A stretch of DNA of 64,000 bases from Dama dama (Eukaryota > Chordata > Mammalia > Artiodactyla > Cervidae), in contig NC_083701.1 of NCBI RefSeq assembly GCF_033118175.1, positions 12,791,501-12,855,500 on the forward strand, in the 5' to 3' direction. Made by a program: the position numbers and the translations under genes. The notes below the pieces were generated by a model. It worked only from the letters and a program-made list of their open reading frames with translations. It was not told the origin of the DNA and searched no databases. Below, piece by piece: positions 44,331-56,657 of the stretch; the first letter of the stretch is position 1; every line of letters begins with the position of its first letter.

Positions 44331-44922
44331 AAACTTTGATTCCACCATTTACTAATCATTTGATGAATTATACACATTCTTTCAGTGGAATGTTCTCAAC
44401 TGAAAAATAGTAATAATTATGAAAGTTCCTACCCACCCATCTCATCCACTGCTCAGGCTGAGGACTGGGCAGGGTAATTTATGTTAAGTACTTAACATAC
44501 GAGTCTGGCAGTGTCTAGCCAGGAAACAGGAAGCACTTTAGATATTTCAATAAAGAGAATCTAGCACTTGGTGTTAGATACATGGATGATGAGAAAGCAG
44601 AGAAGCGAAACATGGGACAGTGAGGCAACTCAGAGATGCACAGCAATAGGAAGTCAGTGTCACTGCTAAAAGTGAACGGACTCTGTGAAACTTACCAAGG
44701 CACAGAAGCCAGGGCCTCATTCACTCCCACTCTGCCCCTTTTAATGTCACATGGCCCTTATAACTTTTCTCACACACACCAAGCCTAGGCTTCCTAATTC
44801 ACTTTGTTGTCACTTCCCTCCACCTTGAATAGCTTCTACCACATGTTTGTACTCTTGTTCCCTTAGATCATTGAGTATTTGCTCAGCTGTGGCCTCCTCT
44901 TAGCATCTGATTTTTCTTGTTT
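44331..44922. other. Unassigned sequence
   Basis: A MIR-like phrase occurs near 44380-44540. Otherwise nothing recognised. Confidence 0.35.
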
Positions 44923-44942
44923 ATTTAATTTGCATTTTTGGT

Positions 44943-45137
44943 AAAGAATCTGCCTGCCAATGCAGGAGACTCAAGAGACACAGTTTTGATCCCTGGGTCG
45001 GGAAGATCCCCTGGAGGAGGAAATGGCAACCCACTCCAGTATTCTTGTCTGGAAAATTCCATGGACAGAGGACCCTCATGGGCTTCTGTCCATGGGGTCG
45101 CAAAGAGTCAGACATGACTGAGCAACTGAGCACACAC
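44943..45137 (+). mobile_element. Bov-tA SINE, 5'-truncated, 20-bp target-site duplication
   Basis: Begins at TAAAGAATCTGCCTGCC, missing the first ~20 bp of the head with the A-box. ATTTAATTTGCATTTTTGGT (44923-44942) and ATTTAATTTACATTTTTGGT (45138-45157) flank it. Confidence 0.95.
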
Positions 45138-45164
45138 ATTTAATTTACATTTTTGGTCATCTCC

Positions 45165-45275
45165 TTTTCCTAGACTGGAAGCTGCATGAGAGCAGAAAAT
45201 GTCTCTATCTTGTTCATCACTGTGTTTTCCAGCACAGAGTAAGTAGTCAGTACATTTTTGCTGGATGGAAGAAAT
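45165..45275 (+). repeat. L2 LINE 3' end
   Basis: CTAGACTGGAAGCTGCATGA, GAGCAGAAAATGTCTCTATC, CCAGCACAGAGTAAGTAGTC. Confidence 0.75.
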
Positions 45276-45552
45276 ATCCACATGTAGTTAGACTTGGGCT
45301 CCCAAGGATCTAGTCTTCCAAGGCACAGGATGCAAACACGGGGAAAGAAAGAAAGGTTAAGTACCATAAACTTATATGTATAAATTAGAACATGATCTCA
45401 GTCAAGGCAGATGCCTAGTCCCTGGGACTGACGACCTTAGGTTGGACAGGACTATGAGGAAGAGGAATTAAAGGCTGCCTCCCATGGGGGACTCCTGTGG
45501 ACCTGTTTTAATGTCTTTGAATAAAGATAACTTCAGTGCTTGTTATTGCTGT

Positions 45553-45678
45553 TGTTTAGTCACTCAATTGTGTCTGACTCTTTGCGATCCCATGGACTGC
45601 AGCATGCCAGGCTTCCCTGTCCTTCACTACATCCTGGAATTTGCTCAAACTCATGTCCATTGAGTCGATCATGCCATC
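45553..45678 (-). mobile_element. BovB 3' end fragment, antisense
   Basis: TAGTCACTCAATTGTGTCTG, CTTCACTACATCCTGGAATT and GTCGATCATGCCATC; about 126 bp. Confidence 0.85.
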
Positions 45679-46514
45679 AGTGCTTGAGCCTGAAACTAAG
45701 CAGTCTTCTGATGGAAGGCAAGAGGCTCTACCAGGGGGGAGAAGAGCCTATCAAGAGCTTCATATTTTCAGGTCATTGCCAGACAGAGTGTGAAATGCCA
45801 CATACATCTTTGACTTTTCTTCAAAAGCAGGGCTCTGTGACTCAGTCCTGTAGCATTTTCTTTATTCCATACATAAACATTTTGCTGGACCATCTCCGCA
45901 GAGTGGTGGATGAAGAACAAGAAGCATTCAGCTCTGTTAATTGTGCATCTTAGTGGAACAGAAGGACATCTGCCTCTCCAATGCACTTCTCTCTGCTGTC
46001 CACCCGAGATCGCTCAGGAAGCCCAGTTGATCTTCTGGGAAATTAAGCAGCAGTAAGATTCTGTAGTCATGCTAGTCTAGACTCTGATATTGATCACGGA
46101 ACAGACAAATTGGAGGAACGAGGTAAAGTGGCCTTCTTATGTCTTAGACGTAAGTGCAAATACTCAGTGGAGAGTGACCTTTCACAAATGCAAATCTGCT
46201 TTAAAAAGCATCACATCTGTGACTCTTCAAATGTGTGCTAATGGTCAGCTTGATGTTCCCCTCTCAGCTTCCTCTGATTCATTTAGGAAAACTCCTGAGA
46301 GCCCACTAAAGGCTTTTATATGTTTTTCATTGATGTTTGCTTTTCAAATGTTTGTCAAGTTCAGACATTTGTATGGGTCCTATTAGTGTTTAAAGGGTTC
46401 AAGCAGAGAAAATGACCCACAGTAAATGGACTGAAATAAACCACTCCTGAAGGCTATGTATTCTAAACCCAACATGTTATAGCATCAGGAAATTTGAATT
46501 CTTTCCAAATTAGG
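45679..46514. other. Unassigned sequence with small open frames
   Basis: A 98-codon frame at 46090-46386 and a frame running out of BovB to 45953 show no similarity. TACCAGGGGGGAG near 45730 loosely resembles a CTCF core. Confidence 0.35.
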
Positions 46515-46705
46515 AGATGTCAAAATGGCAGACTGGTTTAGCACCTGGACTTTGAATCTTAGCCCTGCCATGTACACACTGTACATCATTGACCCTTTTA
46601 TTTAAATTTTACACATTGGAAATAATGCCACATCTACTTCGTAGGTGTTTCATAAACATCTAGAATATATAGGCACTCAACAAATAATAGTTATTTAATT
46701 AGAAA
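46515..46705 (+). repeat. MIR SINE
   Basis: TGGTTTAGCACCTGGACTTT, CTTAGCCCTGCCATGTACA, AATAATGCCACATCTACTTC, TATAGGCACTCAACAAATAA. Confidence 0.65.
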
Positions 46706-47947
46706 TACTTATCAAACACCTGGTTCTAAATAAATCTAATATGCTCTATATCAAGACCACAGAACAATAATTACTGAAATGTGTGAATCATTGTTTACTT
46801 AGCATTTTAAAACTGATGCTAACCATTAAATCAGAGTTCTTCTTAGTTGACTATCATTTTAAGGCTTACAGTAAATCACAGATACAAAGTATTATAGTTG
46901 TAAGATCCTAAGAATCTTTGGGATCCTCAGTCTAACCACCCACAGAATGTTAACACTATTTCTTTAGCAAACTTGGCCAATGATAACCCTGTAATTATAA
47001 GCAAAACCATAATAAGAACCCAACACACACTCAGACAAGTCATTACGTGATGTGGAACTGAGCGTAGACTTTTATTCACTCAGAACAGATGAAAAGTACC
47101 TCTTTATGACTTCCATGTACAAGCTGGAACTTTACCACCAGGAGCCACTCAGAACATAGATTCTTTGAAAGTATTTGAAAGCAGATTTCTCTTTCTCCAT
47201 GGTCTCCTTTACTCTTGGAAAAAGTCCTTCATTTCCTAAGGCTAGACTTTATAATTTCTAGATCAATTCTACTCTTACCACACACCACCCACCATACTGG
47301 AGGCTCACACTTGCACTTGCTCAAATTCATCGACGTCTCTTAGGCAGAGTTGCCAACAGCACCCTTAGAAGCGATGAGAAGATGTGCAAGATGGTCATCT
47401 ACTCAATGTATTTCCATTAATGTAATTTATGGCATCACTGCAAACATTGTACTTTAGTTTTGAAATCACATCTTTGGTTTCTTCCAAAATTTTAATTTGT
47501 TAAGGACATTTTTAATAGTAGAATCTTTATATTTCCTATACTTCCCTTCTGTGTATCTTCTAAATAACAGATAAAGCTATTAAGTACTGTTTAGTCCTCA
47601 TTCTCCACTTGAGACAATGCTCCCCTGTGACATAGAGCCATTATTAATATTCTTCAAGGATAGCCATTCAACTCATTCCACAATTCATCTGCCAATAAGG
47701 TCATCCTGGGCAAGACTTGTCAAAACGTCATCCATGGGGACATCAAAGGAGACTTTATTAGAATTGTCTCCAAAGCATGATCCAAGTGAAAAGGTATTTG
47801 GATTGTATTTCTGGTTGAATTTTCATGTAACAGTCCTATGTTCTCAGAACTTAATACTTATAAATCTTGGAGTCTTAGAAAATTATTTTTAGGGATTGCT
47901 ACATGGAATCATCAAGCAAAATCCTATCCTCAGAGTTAAGGTAGACT
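46706..47947. other. Unassigned AT-rich sequence
   Basis: 46900-46960 has a faint MIR3/L3-like phrase. A 91-codon frame at 47617-47892 lacks similarity. Confidence 0.35.
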
Positions 47948-48075
47948 AGGTCAAAAGTTCTTAACTCATGGGAATCCATGTGTGGACTTCAAAATTTATA
48001 ATTCTCCTAGAATGATAAACAAGGTATTAAATTATGTACATATGTGCATTTTTCTTGGAATAAAGTCTCCAGCTC
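47948..48075 (+). repeat. Probable ancient hAT-type MITE
   Basis: AAGTTCTTAACTCATGGGAA, CCATGTGTGGACTTCAAAA, TGTGCATTTTTCTTGG recall a mammalian hAT non-autonomous element; name uncertain. Confidence 0.35.
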
Positions 48076-48310
48076 AGAAGAGACCTATACACAAAAATTA
48101 TCATTGAACAAGATTAAGTCTAATTAAAGATGCCCCAAATTTAAGCCTGTTTCATTGCCCCTATATTTTCTGTTTATGCTCTGTAGTTGCACATGCATGC
48201 TATGTATGGTTGCTCCTTTGGTGAGCTCAGTTTGCAAGCATCATTCATCTGGATTTCTCTAGGGATGTCTCTACACTGTGTGTGATATTTTATGTGTATA
48301 CATACTTTTT

Positions 48311-48519
48311 GAAGAGCTTCCCAGATGGCTCATTGGTAAAGAATCCATCTGCCAATGAAGGAGATGCTGGTTTGATCCCTGGGTTCGGAAGATCCCCTGG
48401 AGAAGGGAATGGCTACCCACTCCAGTATTCTTGCCTGGAGAATCCCACAGACAAAGGAGGCTGGTGGGCTACAGTCTATGGGGTCACCAAAGTGTTCAAC
48501 ATGACAGCAACTAAATGAC
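48311..48519 (+). mobile_element. Bov-tA SINE with 12-bp target-site duplication
   Basis: CTTCCCAGATGGCTCATTGG head. TACATACTTTTT flanks it at 48299-48310 and 48520-48531. Confidence 0.95.
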
Positions 48520-48531
48520 TACATACTTTTT

Positions 48532-48860
48532 CTAACATGATGGCCCCTAGTACCCACCAATGGCTTTGCCCAACACCCAATTGAATAAAATGATTCTGAG
48601 GCAACACTGGAGTGAAAATTGGGTGGGCAGGATCCAATGAAAGTTAATATACCCATTTCTAAAATGGTCTAATCTCTTACTTATTAAGTGCTTTGCAGGG
48701 TGATTTTGATTGCATACACAAGTTCATTAGAAACACTGTCTTTAGGCTCTGTAGTAGACAGGAAAATATCCTTCCTCCCCCAACAATACCTAATTCCCAG
48801 AACCCTGAGATAGAGAGACTACCCCGGATGAACTGGGTGGACTCAATCGAGTCATGTGCA
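48532..48860. other. Unassigned sequence
   Basis: Nothing recognised; a 108-codon frame crosses from here into a SINE. Confidence 0.4.
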
Positions 48861-48871
48861 TGTTCTATGTC

Positions 48872-49076
48872 TGTGTGTGCTCAGTCATGTCTGACTCTTT
48901 GCGACCCCATGGACTGGAGCCCACCAGGCTCCTCTGTCCATGGAATTCTCCAAGCCAGAATACTGGAGTGGAGATGCCTTCTCCAGGGGATCTTCCCAAC
49001 CCAGGAATTGAACCCATGACTCCTGCACCTCCTGCATTGCAGGCAGATTCTTTACTGCTGAGCCACCAGGGAAGTC
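48872..49076 (-). mobile_element. Bov-tA SINE
   Basis: Antisense: GTGCTCAGTCATGTCTGACT to GAGCCACCAGGGAAGTCC. Short flanking repeat CTATGTC on both sides. Confidence 0.92.
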
Positions 49077-49204
49077 CTATGTCATTGCAACCCAAGGCAG
49101 CAATTGCTATGAAATGGTTGAGACTGTCTCTATACATTCTGATATATTAGAGGAAAAATCCACCAGCTATACAAAAGAATACAAGTGACTTATGGCTACC
49201 ATAG

Positions 49205-49470
49205 GAGATGGGGAGAGGAGAGAAGGATAAATTGAGAGATTTGAATTGACAGGTACACACTATTATATATAAAATACATAACAAATAAAAACCTACTGTA
49301 TAGCACAGGGAACTCTACTCAATACTCCACAATGACCTATATGGGAAAAGAACCTAAAGAAGAGTGGATACGTGTAAATGTATTACTGATTCACTTTGCT
49401 ATACAGCAGAAGCTAACACAACACTATAAATCTCCTATGATGCAACAAAAATTGAAAAAATAAATAAATA
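49205..49470 (+). repeat. L1 3' end (cetartiodactyl type)
   Basis: CTACTGTATAGCACAGGGAA, GACCTATATGGGAAAAGAAC, TGATTCACTTTGCTATACAG and an A-rich end. Same family as the antisense pieces at 15798, 18109 and 25756. Confidence 0.8.
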
Positions 49471-49486
49471 CAAACTCAGTGGCTTA

Positions 49487-49621
49487 AGATCCCCTGGAGG
49501 AGGAAATGGCAACCCACTCCAGTATTCTTGCCTGGAAAGTTCCATGGACAGAGGAGCCTGGTGGGCTACAGTCCATGAGGTAGCAAAGAGCTGGACTCAA
49601 CTGAAGCGACTTAGCGCAGCA
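49487..49621 (+). mobile_element. Bov-A SINE, headless, 10-bp target-site duplication
   Basis: GATCCCCTGGAGGAGGAAAT to CTCAACTGAAGCGACTTAGC. CAGTGGCTTA flanks it at 49477-49486 and 49622-49631. Confidence 0.92.
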
Positions 49622-49867
49622 CAGTGGCTTAGCACAGTATGTGTCTATGGAGATCTCTGACCCTTCTGGATGGCTCTCTTTAAACAATGATTCTGTGATC
49701 CTAGCTCCTCATAACTTATGACTCTACTGTTTTCAATATGTGACTTCCACCATTACCATTACTATAGAATGGGGGTTAGTCAGGAAATTTTATGATTTGT
49801 TTCATAATAGCGTACACCATTTCTGTTCACATGCCATTGCTTTAAAAGTAATCACATGGCTAATCAT

Positions 49868-50020
49868 ACCCAGGAGTGGAATTGCTGGGTCTTATGGTAA
49901 TTTTTAGTTTTTTGAGGGACCTCCATATTGTTTTCCATTATGGTTACCAGTGGACCATCTCACCAGCAGTGTTTTTCTCCATATCCTTGTCAATATTTGC
50001 TATGTGTGGTCTTTTGGAGA
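49868..50020 (-). repeat. L1 LINE fragment, antisense
   Basis: CAGGAGTGGAATTGCTGGGT, TTTTTGAGGGACCTCCATAT, TTCTCCATATCCTTGTCAAT: a common L1 3' region. Confidence 0.75.
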
Positions 50021-50304
50021 GATGAGACCCTTATTGAGAAGGCAAAGAGCCTCTAGCCCACCCACTATAGATTTGCATTCAAGCTGGAAAAACAAAAACA
50101 AATTATAACTTTAAACTAGTATGACTACAGCAGTGTTTGTTACCACAGCAAACCCTAGCCCATCCTGACTACATATCCACCCAAAAGAAAAGCAACTTTA
50201 GATTAATTAGTAATCCATGACATGTATGGTTTAGTAGGCACCACTTGTATAAAATATTTTTGGTTAGCAAATGTTCAAAGCCCATTCAATTTGTCTCATA
50301 TAAG

Positions 50305-50524
50305 AGACAATGACTTATTGGAAAAGACCCTGATGCTGGGAAAGATTGAAAGCAGGAGGAGAAGGGGACAACAGAGGATGAGATGGTTGGATGGCATCAC
50401 CAACTCAATAGACATGAGTTTGAGTAAACTCCGGGAGTTGGTGAGGGACAGGGAGGCCTGGCGTGCTGCGGTCCATAGGGTCGCAAAGAGTTGGACACAA
50501 CTGAGCGGCTGAACTGAACTGAAT
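50305..50524 (+). mobile_element. BovB 3' end fragment
   Basis: GGAAAAGACCCTGATGCTGG, TTGGTGAGGGACAGGGAGGC and a tail GAGCGGCTGAACTGAACTGA; retains several CpGs. Confidence 0.92.
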
Positions 50525-51374
50525 GTTTCCATTTAATAAAATGGAAAGTAACTCCATTCTCTTTTTTCTAGTGTTAGTCTCCTCTATGTAGGCATCTCTC
50601 CACACCCAACAGTACTATACCCTAACTGCAAGGAAGAGACGTAAATACTATTTTGAGCATAGATCCACAAACTAAAAGCTGTAAAGTGACCACCAAACAC
50701 ATAGGGGCAAAAACTTGGTCCCTTTTTTCTATTCAGGGATATTGTGAGAATAAATATATGTAAAAACTTTAAACCCTTCAGAAAAAAAGGTGCTATATAA
50801 TCCAAGTGATTACTCACACCATTATCCAGCACAATCTGAGCCTCCATCCCTTAGAGACAGTTTCATTACTAATTTCACTGACAGCAGTTGATAAAGTTGA
50901 CATTTGGTTTTAATGGCACTGGCTAATAAGCTGTCAGAAGGTTTTACAATCTTATCAAGTAATACATTACATTACAAATATTAAAAATTACTCTTGGAAT
51001 TAACGTAATCTACTTTGAACACTCCATTGACTTCATCTGATAGGATATGCCAAGTTTTGTTCTTTTCTTTTTTTACTCTAGACTTACATAGGCACCGACT
51101 ATGAGGAGGAATGTTTACAGAGTCTTATACATTTACACACGTGTATGATTTCTACATATGTACTTCTGATGAGGAATATTCAGTCTGCATCAGAGTAACT
51201 GGCATTCTGGCTTGATGTTTTGATCTTTTGAAAATACACACGCACCTGCAGCACCTACCTGGTTCTGCTCAGATCCCTGTATAGCTTTCAATTTTTGAGA
51301 CTACTCCAATCATTATTATGGAAAGAGTGTTGCATTTAGAAAAAAAACCTAAAGATGAAATCACAATGATTGCT
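50525..51374. other. Unassigned sequence
   Basis: A MIR-like tail may sit near 50735-50810. Otherwise nothing recognised. Confidence 0.4.
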
Positions 51375-52195
51375 TCTATTTATTGAGACTCTCCTCTGGA
51401 TTAGTGCTTTTCATAATTATTCATTTTATCCTCGCTACAATCCTTTAAAGATAATTTTATCAATTTAAACGCATGCGTTCAAGCGACAGAAAACCTAGTT
51501 CAGACCGGCTCAAACAAGAAAGAAGATGTATTACCTTGTCTGCAAATTCAGGGCAGAATCCAGGAAACTCAGGCATGATTCAACCAATGCCTCAAATGAT
51601 ATCCCTGGAATCATTTTCTCCATCTGCATCTTCTAGATAAACTTGTTTTCTCAAAGTGCTTGTGGTGACCATTAGCTCTTAGCTCAAACTCACAAGTATA
51701 GCACCCAATCCAGCAGAAGAGACAGAATCTATTTCTTACATCAGCTTAGAAAAGAAAAGCCAGAATAAAATTTTCTTGGTTCCGATTGGTCAGGCTTAGA
51801 TCATGTGACCCACCCTAAGCCAATCATCAAAGCCTTCTGGTGTGTATACTCTAGATTGCTTTGATTGGCTTAACCTTAACCTATGTCACCTGTTTGCACT
51901 CTGGAGAGAAATGATTGAGATAAATTCATTCAAAGCCCAAGAACCAAGGGTGGAGTGGGATGGTACTATTAAAAAAAAAGAAATTGTGAAACTGTTGGTA
52001 TAACAGTGGAATAGGGAGGAAAAATGGATACAAGGCAGCAATATCAATAAATATCCATTACAAATTGACACTGTCTTCATTTTGTCCAGGAGAAAAGAGA
52101 GTTTTAGAGAAGTTAAGTGACTTATCATACATCTAATGAATGACAGGGCCAGACTTTGAAATAAAGCCTCTGTGTCTCAAAGTTATTGTTCATGG
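51375..52195 (+). repeat. MIR SINE split by a ~600-bp insertion
   Basis: Left half TTTATTGAGACTCTCCTCTG to about 51460; right half TGTCTTCATTTTGTCCAGG and AGAAGTTAAGTGACTTATC from about 52072. The halves join co-linearly in the MIR consensus. Confidence 0.6.
51461..52071. repeat. Unclassified insertion inside a MIR
   Basis: About 610 bp with TCAATTT at the left border (51460-51466) and its reverse complement AAATTGA at the right (52072-52078), plus a 12-bp palindrome near the left end. Phrases such as GATTGGTCAGGCTTAGATC with CATGTGACCCACCC resemble an old mammalian interspersed repeat I cannot name. Confidence 0.4.
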
Positions 52196-52459
52196 TTGTC
52201 TTCTGTGATGCAGTAAAATACTAGCCTATATGGGAAGCAGCATACCTAATTGAGCCTGAGAAAGTCAGGTCCCAGGTGTCCACTTTCTTTGGGACAGAGA
52301 GAGCTAGAAAGCAATGCCATATGTAGTGCAGTTCATCTATGCTCTCAACCGTGAAGTTGGTTCAGGGGAAAATCAAAGAATTTGCATTGATGGAAAGGAC
52401 AGTGGGGTGGGAGGATACTGGTATCAGATGCTTTACACAAATTTTTGCTGCCCTTCTCG

Positions 52460-52590
52460 TCTTTAGTGAGAAGTTAGGAGAGTCATGTAACCTCTCTAAA
52501 ATGTGAAATAAAGGATAATGACACCTAACTCCCACACACTGGGAACTGTTCAAAGAAACTGATATATTCTAAAATGTCCTGTAAATAACC
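52460..52590 (+). repeat. MIR SINE fragment
   Basis: GAGTCATGTAACCTCTCTAA, AATAAAGGATAATGACACC. Confidence 0.5.
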
Positions 52591-52889
52591 ATGCACTTAC
52601 AAATATAAGATACTGCTATGAACATGAAAAAGGATTTATATTCACCCTTATAGCTCACAACGTAGTGCTGGGTGGACAAAGATATCTCCAAGCTTGTGAA
52701 TTTGATTTCAATGATGAATTCTTTTCGCATTTTTAAAAGTCTCTCTGTTCTGCAATGCCAGGATCTTCACATATTTTATAAAAGTGACTCCTTTTCATTC
52801 TCTGCTGGCTCATCTTCTACTTGCCTTCAAAATGTTGGAATGCCTGGGGGTTCTGGCCAAGACTCTGCCTCTTCTTTGTAACCGCTTTC
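52591..52889. other. Unassigned sequence
   Basis: Nothing recognised. Confidence 0.4.
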
Positions 52890-53870
52890 TAAGTAATTTC
52901 ATCAAGTCCCAGGGCTTTCCTATGGTCTCTATACCAGTAAGTCCAAGAGTGTCTTCAGCCCTGACCTTCCAGATATCTGCATCTAACTACCAGTGTCACC
53001 TCCACTTAGGCTTCTAACAAGTGTTTAAAAATTAACAGTGTTAAAACAAAATTCCAGATTTCCATCCCCATTCACTTGTCCCCATCTACTCTCTCTCTAC
53101 TCTTTCTCATCTCAGTGAAATTATTCTTAGTAACTGTTTCCTACATCTCTCACATCTGATATATCAGCAAGTCCCATTGACCATCTACTTTCACTCATCA
53201 CCTTGGTCCAACCCTCCAACATTTCTCTGTATCCCTGTGATAGTCATTTTACCAATTCCACTCCTTCCCTCTATAATCTCTTCTTCGGACTCTAGTTAGA
53301 GTAATGCTTTTAATTGTGCATGAGATCTCCTGACTACCTTGCTCTAAGCCTTCCAATGGCTTGCCATTGTCCTCAGATAGGTTACTAAATCCTGTGTCCT
53401 CTAGCCTTGGTACACTTCTCCAATGTCATCTCTCACAACTCTTCTCCTAACTCACCACACTTTAGCGTTCTCAGTTGTCTTTCATTTCCTGGGATTCCTG
53501 CCTTAGACCCTCTCCACTAACTGTTTCCTCTGTGGGAAATCCTCTTGACCATGCAGATATAAGCTTAGATGCAAATCCCTCAAAATAGCCTTTCCTAATC
53601 ATGCAAACTGACCTAGCCACCCATCACTATCACATCACCTACTTTAATTCTCTGCATATATGAATACATATCACTACTCACTTTTCTTGTTTATTTAGCT
53701 GTTTATTGGTTTGTCTGCTCCCACTATGATGTAAGTTTTATATGATCATAGACTCTAAATTATTTACAGTATTATTGTCCAGGCCTAGAACATTGACAAG
53801 AACTACTGAGTGAATAAAAACAATGGAAAAAAAAAGATGAATGAATGTGTGAATGATAGACAAATGATGG
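52890..53870 (+). repeat. L2 LINE, ~1 kb sense-strand 3' part
   Basis: Long diverged L2: GTCACCTCCACTTAGGCTTC, CAGCAAGTCCCATTGACC, GCCTTCCAATGGCTTGCCAT, TCTGTGGGAAATCCTCTTGA, then the 3' end CCAGGCCTAGAACATTGAC and AATGAATGTGTGAATGA. The longest ancient LINE piece in the window; no open frame survives. Confidence 0.75.
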
Positions 53871-53885
53871 CTTTTATTTTAAAAC

Positions 53886-54263
53886 TTGGGCCACTTGTAC
53901 ACTGACCTTGCCACAGGTGGTTACAATATATATGAGATTGCTAACTCTGTGAGGGCAGGAACAAGCCCTGAACTTCTGGAACTCTGGACAGGCTTTGTTA
54001 GGACAAAGGGAATTGAATCAATCTTTACATCTACCTCGTCACAGGGAGATTGCACAACATTTTCTGTAGCAATGATTGGTATTTCTGCTTGGAGTAAAGG
54101 GAGGCATGATTTTAATGAAAGAGATTTGGATGTAAAGTCAGCCAGGAATGGGCTACTCTACAGACTCTCATTCCTATTCTACCTCGTACTGGTCACGTGC
54201 TCCTCATTAAGCCACTCAGCCTCTCTGACTTGCTCTTTCTCACCTATAAAATGGCAATTATGA
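53886..54263 (+). other. 125-codon open frame of no recognised function
   Basis: The longest frame largely outside repeats. Its last third lies in a MIR (from about 54180), there is no recognisable domain, and no promoter or splice context is evident. Probably chance. Confidence 0.2.
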
Positions 54264-54350
54264 TAACTCATCTTACCAAGTTCTTAGGATACTCAACAAA
54301 ATGAAATAGTATACTCAACAAATGGAACATAGCTAATAAATGCTACTTCT
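54180..54350 (+). repeat. MIR SINE
   Basis: GCCACTCAGCCTCTCTGACT, CACCTATAAAATGGCAATTA, CTCAACAAATGGAACATAGC. Confidence 0.65.
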
Positions 54351-55179
54351 CTTTCTCTTGTAACCTCATTGGTCATGGACCATAGAAACTCTATATTTTA
54401 TTAGAATATTATATATGCCAAACCATATAGGTATTGTGGGGGATGATCACATAGATGAAATGTTTTTGGTCCCTGTATGGCTTTCTTTCACGTACCTTCT
54501 AGATTCATGCTTCCTCCTTCTCCCCATTCTCCCTACTGTGTCCTATGAGTTAAACCTATGAGAACCAAGTCAATAGGTTTTCTTGCCTTCTAGATTATGG
54601 TTGGGCTTGATTTTGATCGGGAAGCATCAGTGGTCAATTGGAGAGAAGGAAAGAATGTGGTCAGATAATTTATTTCCTTGGCTCCATCTCTTAGAGGAGG
54701 ATGAGGGCTAAGTGCCTCCTTTAACAGAGTCACAGCCCTCTCCTGACCTGTTTCCAGGAACTGCCCCTGCTCTTTCCGCTTTAGGTCCAAGAGTGCTAAA
54801 TTCTGCCTTGATGGTAATTATTCCTTAGGGCTTCCACACTCCCCAATGACATGTTTGTAAATGTACTTAAACTTTCTTTGCAGTACCCAATTTGAGTGCA
54901 TCATCTCTTCCCTACTCAGATCTTGCCCAAAACACTTTCTTGCCTTGAAGGGTTCACACCCTAAGAACACATCATACCACATATCACTAATAGTAGATGG
55001 ACCAAAGCAAGAATTCTTCACTGCCATTGCACTGACCTTGTGTGTATCAATTCACCAGGGGAGACTGACTTTATTCATTACCAAGCTTTCACAAGAAGTC
55101 ATCAAAAATACCTGTGTGTTTATGAAACAGCAGTCAAAATTAATAAGTTCTGTAAGTTAAATGTTATTTCTTTGGGATC
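54351..55179. other. Unassigned sequence
   Basis: Two overlapping frames (54818-55027 minus, 54861-55160 plus) lack similarity. Confidence 0.4.
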
Positions 55180-55620
55180 ACTGGTTCTCAACTGATCAAG
55201 TCTTCTGAAGAACTTTCAAAAATACATCTGCCTACTTCTGGTCTATCATATTTCAGTACTGACAGAAATTTCATCGCCCGATTCAATTACAAGGCGTTAA
55301 CTAAGAATATACTTAATTATAAAGCAAATATTCACAATGATGGAAAGATAGGAGAATAAAAAACCACCTACTCAAGTCATTTCTGAAATAAAATGTTCCT
55401 TTTTGGAATAGGTTGTCCTAAGGTGTTTAAAAACATTGCTTAAGGAAAACTCTGCTCCAAATAAAGTTATAGTTTAAGAAAAGAGATGCACACGCCTAGG
55501 CCAACCCTAAACCAAAAGAGCTGGAGTCTTAGGAGGTGGAGCCAGGCAACTATACACTTGCCAAAGGAACTCATGCATTTCTAATGTGAAGCTGGACTGA
55601 GGACAGTAGCTTTTAATGTT
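55180..55620. repeat. Possible MER5A-type hAT remnants
   Basis: CACTGGTTCTCAACTGATC at the left resembles a MER5A end; AGGAGGTGGAGCCAGGCAAC and ATTTCTAATGTGAAGC at 55535-55610 resemble its other half. They lie too far apart for one intact copy. Confidence 0.35.
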
Positions 55621-56251
55621 CCTGCAGAGTCCAGAGGAGAGGGTCCCAGTACCAGATCAAATGCTGTCATGCATTCTCACACTGAAACTGCTCCCAGACT
55701 CTCAACCCACCTCCAAATTCCTCTCAGCCTGGCCTCTGCTTCATGTGATTCTGGTTTAGCAATCATTGTTCTAGTAATTCCAATTGACTTGGCCAACAAA
55801 GCGTGAAGTATTTGTCTTATAGCTTGTCTGGCATGTCCCTTGAATGCACTTAATAGTGGCCCTCTGGTTTCAGGATAAGGATGCTGCATGGCATCTGCCT
55901 AGAGCTCTCAGCTCACAGTCTGCCAGGACAACAGTGCCCTATGACCTCCACCCTCCAGGAATGACTAGATAGGTGGAGTATACACTATACTGCTATAAAA
56001 AAAATCATTTTCAGGAATCTGTTTCATTGGAACACATTTTTCACATCTCTTAGCATATTGAAAATGTTCAAGAAGGCCTCATAATCACTGTGATCAAAGT
56101 ATATTGTAATTACCCATCCTTAAACAGACCAAAGTACTTTGGTAATGAACTCATTCAAATCTCTTAATGCACATGGATTTGTGCTACAACTGTCCTTACC
56201 CCCAGGAGCTAATACATGTGGTAGTTCTTTGTAAAATGTGGAGTCTTCTAC
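55621..56251. other. Unassigned sequence
   Basis: Nothing recognised. Confidence 0.4.
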
Positions 56252-56261
56252 ACATGAATGC

Positions 56262-56383
56262 CCTGGAGAAATGCATGGCAACTCACTCCAGTATTCTTGC
56301 CTGGAGAATCCCATGGACAAAGGAACCTGACGGGCTACAGTCCATGGTATCACACAGAATCAGACATGACTGAGACAAGTTAG
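56262..56383 (+). mobile_element. Bov-A SINE, headless, with target-site duplication
   Basis: CCCTGGAGAAATGCATGGCA to ATGACTGAGACAAGTTAGC. ACACATGAATG and ACACATGAGTG flank it. Confidence 0.9.
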
Positions 56384-56657
56384 CACACATGAGTGTGTTA
56401 CCATTTTTATTTCTAAAACCATACTATAGACCAAAGAAAATGATGTTACAAACAAATAGACTTAAGATAAAGGAAGCAAAAGCAAATTAAATACATTCAA
56501 ATCATTTAATAGTACTAGTGTTGAGAATGGAGTAATATTCAATAATTATGCACTGCTAATAAAGGCTTTACAGAACAGAATATTACGCATTTTTGTAGGT
56601 TTAGGACTGAACATTCAAAAAGGCGTGTTATGACCAAATATCTGAAGCACATTTTCT

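Noticed and set aside
45729..45742. CTCF site
   Set aside because: TACCAGGGGGGAG shares only the core with the CTCF motif; too weak to annotate without binding data.
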